NCBI GenBank assembly: GCA_045647885.1
Contig: JAZRMX010000028.1
Span: 1-6,545 of the forward strand
Source of the DNA: HGM04593 sp045647885
GTDB taxonomy: Bacteria > Bacteroidota > Bacteroidia > Bacteroidales > Bacteroidaceae
Length of the DNA stretch: 6,545 nt
Direction of reading: 5' to 3'
Under the pieces are notes generated by a model. That model saw only the letters and a program-made list of their open reading frames with translations, searched no databases and was not told where the DNA came from. How positions within the stretch are numbered: the first letter of the stretch is position 1; each line of letters starts with the position of its first letter. Positions 5,865 through 6,545 of this stretch are shown piece after piece. A program made the position numbers and the translations under genes.

Positions 5865-6545
5865 TTATAATCTTTCTTTTAGTATCTGTTCTACCTCCTC
5901 GGCGGTTGCTCCTACTGCAAGAATTGTACCATCTCTGTCAATAAGGAAAACCTCTCCGGCACCTCTGATACCATAACGTTCCCAAATATTTTCCACACCA
6001 CGCAGTGCGAGCAGGTTCAGCCACGGGTAACCGTCCTTCTCCACTGCAAGCCTCATATCTTCGCTTTCCAATTCGCTTGCAACTCCAACGATGGTGAATC
6101 CTTTATCCTTGTACTTATTGTATAAAGGGATGAAACTCATTGACGTCCGTCTGCAAGGACCACACCACGATGCCCAGAAATCAACGATGGCAATCTTCCC
6201 CTCAATCTCTTTTGAAAGGGTGTGTTTTACTCCGTTGAGGTCGGGAAGAGTAAAATCAATTATTCGTGAGCCTACACGCACATCCATCGATGACACCCAA
6301 TTCCGCATGTTTATTGCCATGTTGTTTGTAGGGTACTTTGTATCATATATGTTCTTGAATAAATCCACGTATGGTTGTTTTGTCGCATTATCCTTGTTGT
6401 AAAGCTTATGTCTTGCCTGATTGAGCAGATAAAGTCCTACCAGGTTCGGGTTGTTTGTAATATAATCAAGTTCGTATGCGTACATCTCTTTTCTTAACTC
6501 TTCGCCTTTTTCCATAAATGCTTTGTATTCCGGTGTATAAAGGCG
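5865..6545 (-). CDS. Thioredoxin-family (TlpA-like) protein, CGPC without cis-proline, 5'-truncated by window (gene F)
   Basis: The last 226 residues are visible. The frame is open to the right edge, so the ATG at 6513-6515 is an internal Met (the ten codons before it read RLYTPEYKAF) and the true start lies outside. Visible residues 1-85 are helical (GEELRKEMYAYELDYI, NPNLVGLYLLNQARHKLY), as in the linker of DUF4369-thioredoxin proteins; a signal peptide and DUF4369-like domain are expected upstream but not seen. The thioredoxin domain is about 88-226: FTLPDLNGVKHTLSKEIEGK, VDFWASWCGPC with CGPC at visible residues 128-131 (bases 6153-6164). The segment that normally carries the cis-proline reads YGIRGAGEVFLIDRDG, with Gly (bases 5955-5957) where Pro is expected. 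The domain is otherwise intact, so this is probably a functional variant and not a decayed gene. It is the first visible gene of the block. Confidence 0.9.
   Translation of the reverse strand, partial: RLYTPEYKAFMEKGEELRKEMYAYELDYITNNPNLVGLYLLNQARHKLYNKDNATKQPYVDLFKNIYDTKYPTNNMAINMRNWVSSMDVRVGSRIIDFTLPDLNGVKHTLSKEIEGKIAIVDFWASWCGPCRRTSMSFIPLYNKYKDKGFTIVGVASELESEDMRLAVEKDGYPWLNLLALRGVENIWERYGIRGAGEVFLIDRDGTILAVGATAEEVEQILKERL

Noticed and set aside
6513..6515. ATG at 6513-6515 as the start of gene F
   Set aside because: The frame stays open for ten more codons to the window edge and the visible protein begins mid-helical linker without a signal peptide, so the start is outside.

Overview
The window is one co-directional minus-strand gene block from a Bacteroidota (probably Bacteroidales) genome. 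The evidence is the proteins: thioredoxin-like TlpA/ResA-type proteins with a DUF4369-like front half, signal peptides ending in FAQ with Gln straight after the expected cut (the Bacteroidetes 'Q-rule'), and A-rich leaders without Shine-Dalgarno sites. I cannot name genus or species. Both ends of the window lie inside genes, so the block continues on both sides.

In transcription order (right to left): gene F (5865-6545, 5' end cut off by the window), a thioredoxin-fold protein with CGPC but no cis-proline; gene E (4672-5844), a 390-residue DUF4369 plus thioredoxin protein; gene D (2306-4666), a 786-residue multidomain protein ending in a CSPC thioredoxin domain; gene C (1731-2303), an unrecognised 190-residue inner-membrane protein; gene B (188-1690), a 500-residue protein ending in a CGPC thioredoxin domain; and gene A (1-163, 3' end cut off), the start of a lipoprotein whose first residues resemble the N-terminal module of gene D. 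The spacers are 20 (to the chosen E start), 5, 2, 40 and 24 bases. No convincing promoter or terminator is visible, so all six are probably on one transcript. No stretch above 40 bases lacks a gene. I see no tRNA, rRNA, CRISPR, insertion sequence or attachment site.

The notable point is that at least four of six genes encode exported thioredoxin-fold proteins (a fifth, A, probably does), with different front modules and varied active sites: CGPC, CSPC, CGPC preceded by Gly instead of Trp, and CGPC without the cis-proline. Genes A, B, D and E also begin with nearly the same DNA, encoding the signal peptide, while their mature parts differ greatly. In gene A the same opening runs into a lipoprotein signal instead of the soluble-export signal of B, D and E. 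The block looks like a tandemly expanded, domain-shuffled set of periplasmic disulfide-handling proteins plus one membrane protein. Substrates and electron donor are not evident; no DsbD/CcdA-type reductase is in the window.
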